Origin: Hyphomicrobiaceae bacterium
Lineage (GTDB): Bacteria > Pseudomonadota > Alphaproteobacteria > Rhizobiales > Hyphomicrobiaceae
DNA: 7,141 bases
NCBI GenBank assembly: GCA_025359005.1
Contig: JANYHP010000153.1
Coordinates: 1 to 7,141 of the forward strand
Reading direction: 5' to 3'
In this document: positions 5,942-7,141 of the stretch, one piece after another
Layout: each line of letters begins with the position of its first letter
Numbering within the stretch: position 1 is the stretch's first letter
The notes under the pieces: model-generated
The model's database searches: none
Seen by the model: the letters and a program-made list of their open reading frames with translations, nothing else
What the model was told of the DNA's origin: nothing
Position numbers and translations under genes: made by a program

Positions 5942-6910
5942 ATGCGCAGAGGGATCGGGACGGGGCGGACGTGGCGCGCAATCGGCGGCCAGACGGCTCA
6001 TTGTGGCCTGGCAGCACTGGCGCTGGTCGCCGGCCTTTCGGCGGTCACCGTCGCGCGGGCCGCCGACACCCCGGCCGGCAGCCGCTCCAGCGAAAGCGAG
6101 ATGATGGACGCTGCCCGGCGCGCCGCGGCCAGCGGTCCGAGCCATCCGGTCAACATCGGCGTGCCCCCGGCCGACGAACTTCGCGTGCTCGAAGCACGCC
6201 GCGAGGTTGAATTGAAGCGCCTGTCCGAGAAACTGAAACGCGCGGTCGCCGCCCGTGGTCCGCGTCCCGGTGAAGTCATCACCACGCCGGAATGGACCAC
6301 GGATGTCGTCGCAGCCCCGGCCGAAGGGCTTGACCTGCACCAGCGCTCGGCGCTTGGCGCGCTCCCCCCGGCCAGCCCGTCGGGCACAGCGCCCGATTTC
6401 GCCCTGCGAGGCCGCGCCACCATCCTCATGGTCATGACACCCGCCGACAAGCGTCGCCCCAGCGCCGAGGTCGCCGCAGATCCTATCCTGTGCGTGACCG
6501 CCGGCTGCTACGTGTCGAACGGCCCGCAAGCGCAGGCGGCTTTCCATTCGTTCGGCCAAAGCCTCGGCTTCGCTGGCCGCCTTGGCCGCGGCGCCGGCGC
6601 CTGCAATCACTCCACCGCCTGTGTGTTCCGCGATGTCGACCTCGGCGCCGAGCTCGCGATGGTGCAGCCCATCGATCTCAAGTTCGTCCATCACGACCAC
6701 CGCGAGCAACGCGAAGTCAGCGTCGACCTGAGCTGTCGCGTTGTCGACGGACGCCTCTCCTGCAGCCGCCCAGTCCGCACCGCCAACTACACCCTCTGGA
6801 TCGTGCCCGAACACGTGGCCCGCGACGTCGGTCCCGACCGCCTGGCCGAAGCCGTCGGCACCGGGCTGGCAACCTCCCGCTCCGCCGAACTGCCCTGGGC
6901 GCCGCAGTAG
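5942..6910 (+). CDS. Exported protein of unknown function with three cysteine pairs
   Basis: A 322-aa protein I cannot assign to a named family, though its C-terminal half resembles hypothetical proteins I recall from Hyphomicrobiales. Residues 1-40 form a signal peptide: Arg-rich start MRRGIGTGRTWR, hydrophobic GLAALALVAGLSAVTVA, and ARA before AAD, so export to the periplasm or beyond is inferred. A charged, probably helical segment lies at about 79-105 (ELRVLEARREVELKRLSEKL). A low-complexity Ala/Pro/Gly linker leads to a C-terminal domain with Cys184/Cys189 (CVTAGC), Cys221/Cys227 (CNHSTAC) and Cys265/Cys274 (CRVVDGRLSC), which could form three disulfides. The domain also has a VFRDVDLGAEL stretch. 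The frame opens at ATG 5900, but that start lacks a ribosome-binding site and a good signal-peptide beginning; ATG 5942 has GGGGG 9 nt upstream. A terminator follows. Confidence 0.82.
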   Translation: MRRGIGTGRTWRAIGGQTAHCGLAALALVAGLSAVTVARAADTPAGSRSSESEMMDAARRAAASGPSHPVNIGVPPADELRVLEARREVELKRLSEKLKRAVAARGPRPGEVITTPEWTTDVVAAPAEGLDLHQRSALGALPPASPSGTAPDFALRGRATILMVMTPADKRRPSAEVAADPILCVTAGCYVSNGPQAQAAFHSFGQSLGFAGRLGRGAGACNHSTACVFRDVDLGAELAMVQPIDLKFVHHDHREQREVSVDLSCRVVDGRLSCSRPVRTANYTLWIVPEHVARDVGPDRLAEAVGTGLATSRSAELPWAPQ

Positions 6911-6947
6911 TCCCAAATTCGGAAGCTGAGCGCGCGTCACCAAAGCC

Positions 6948-6965
6948 AAAGGGCTCTGCCCTTTT
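6948..6965 (+). terminator. Short intrinsic terminator after the exported-protein gene
   Basis: AAAGGGC (6948-6954) and GCCCTTT (6958-6964) form a perfect 7-bp stem with a TCT loop. It ends in a run of four T, 37 bases after the TAG stop. The stem is A/U-closed and nearly symmetric, so it could work in both directions. The T-run is short, hence moderate confidence. Confidence 0.55.
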
Positions 6966-7141
6966 GAAACCCGTCTGGGGTGGGCGCGGCAGCAACGGCG
7001 CAAACATGCGGGTACAGGCGCCCGCGCGCGCAATTCGGCAAAGCGCGCCTCCCCCTCGAATCGATTAGCCCCCGCCAAGTAAAATATCGCCCCCCTGTTG
7101 ATAACGGGAATAACTTCGCGCGCGCGGCCCATCGCCCCTCT
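6966..7141. other. Right-end intergenic region, no gene seen
   Basis: No open frame here has recognisable motifs. The stretch runs from very GC-rich (alternating GC near 7020-7030) to a small AT-richer part around 7080-7114 that contains AAAATAT and TTGATAAC. A promoter for a gene beyond the window, on either strand, could lie here, but I cannot define one. Confidence 0.5.

Noticed and set aside
5764..6210. Plus-strand open frame of 148 codons running into the exported-protein gene in another frame
   Set aside because: Basic, low-complexity product that overlaps a better supported gene; no motif.
5933..7132. Minus-strand open frame of 399 codons opposite the exported-protein gene
   Set aside because: The product is Gly/Ala/Arg/Asp-rich without motifs. 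The plus strand has a signal peptide, ribosome-binding site and patterned cysteines.

Overview
The window reads as an ordinary chromosomal stretch of a high-GC alphaproteobacterium, most likely of the order Hyphomicrobiales. This rests on family resemblance: a tandem two-domain cold shock protein followed directly by a DUF192 protein, queG followed by an atypical SDR, and a C-terminally Cys-paired exported protein that resembles ones I recall from Hyphomicrobium-type genomes. No database search was possible, so the taxon is an inference. I see no rRNA, tRNA, CRISPR, insertion sequence, phage or plasmid gene.

Left part, minus strand (1-1835): gloA (glyoxalase I) leads a two-gene operon and overlaps the start of a TIGR03862-type FAD flavoprotein. 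Three perfect hairpins lie downstream of the flavoprotein stop (39-104). Middle, divergent spacer (1836-2444): about 600 bases without a convincing gene. It holds an AT-rich patch, a tandem octamer, a weak promoter candidate and a 9-bp inverted repeat in the probable leader of the cold shock gene.

Right part, plus strand (2445-6910): a two-domain cold shock protein and a DUF192 protein, with a terminator-like hairpin inside the probable DUF192 signal-peptide codons. Then come queG (the last step of queuosine synthesis) and an SDR/epimerase-like gene that overlaps queG by 8 bases. After a 282-base spacer with several dyads there is an exported protein of unknown function with three close cysteine pairs, followed by a short terminator. 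The last 176 bases hold no gene I can support.

Working together: gloA and the flavoprotein are probably co-translated. The cold shock gene and DUF192 look transcriptionally linked, with possible attenuation between them. queG and the SDR look translationally coupled. I found no clear new defence, mobile or biosynthetic system. The items most worth checking are the hairpin/start-site arrangement between the cold shock gene and DUF192, the structured leader of the cold shock gene, and the unknown Cys-paired exported protein.
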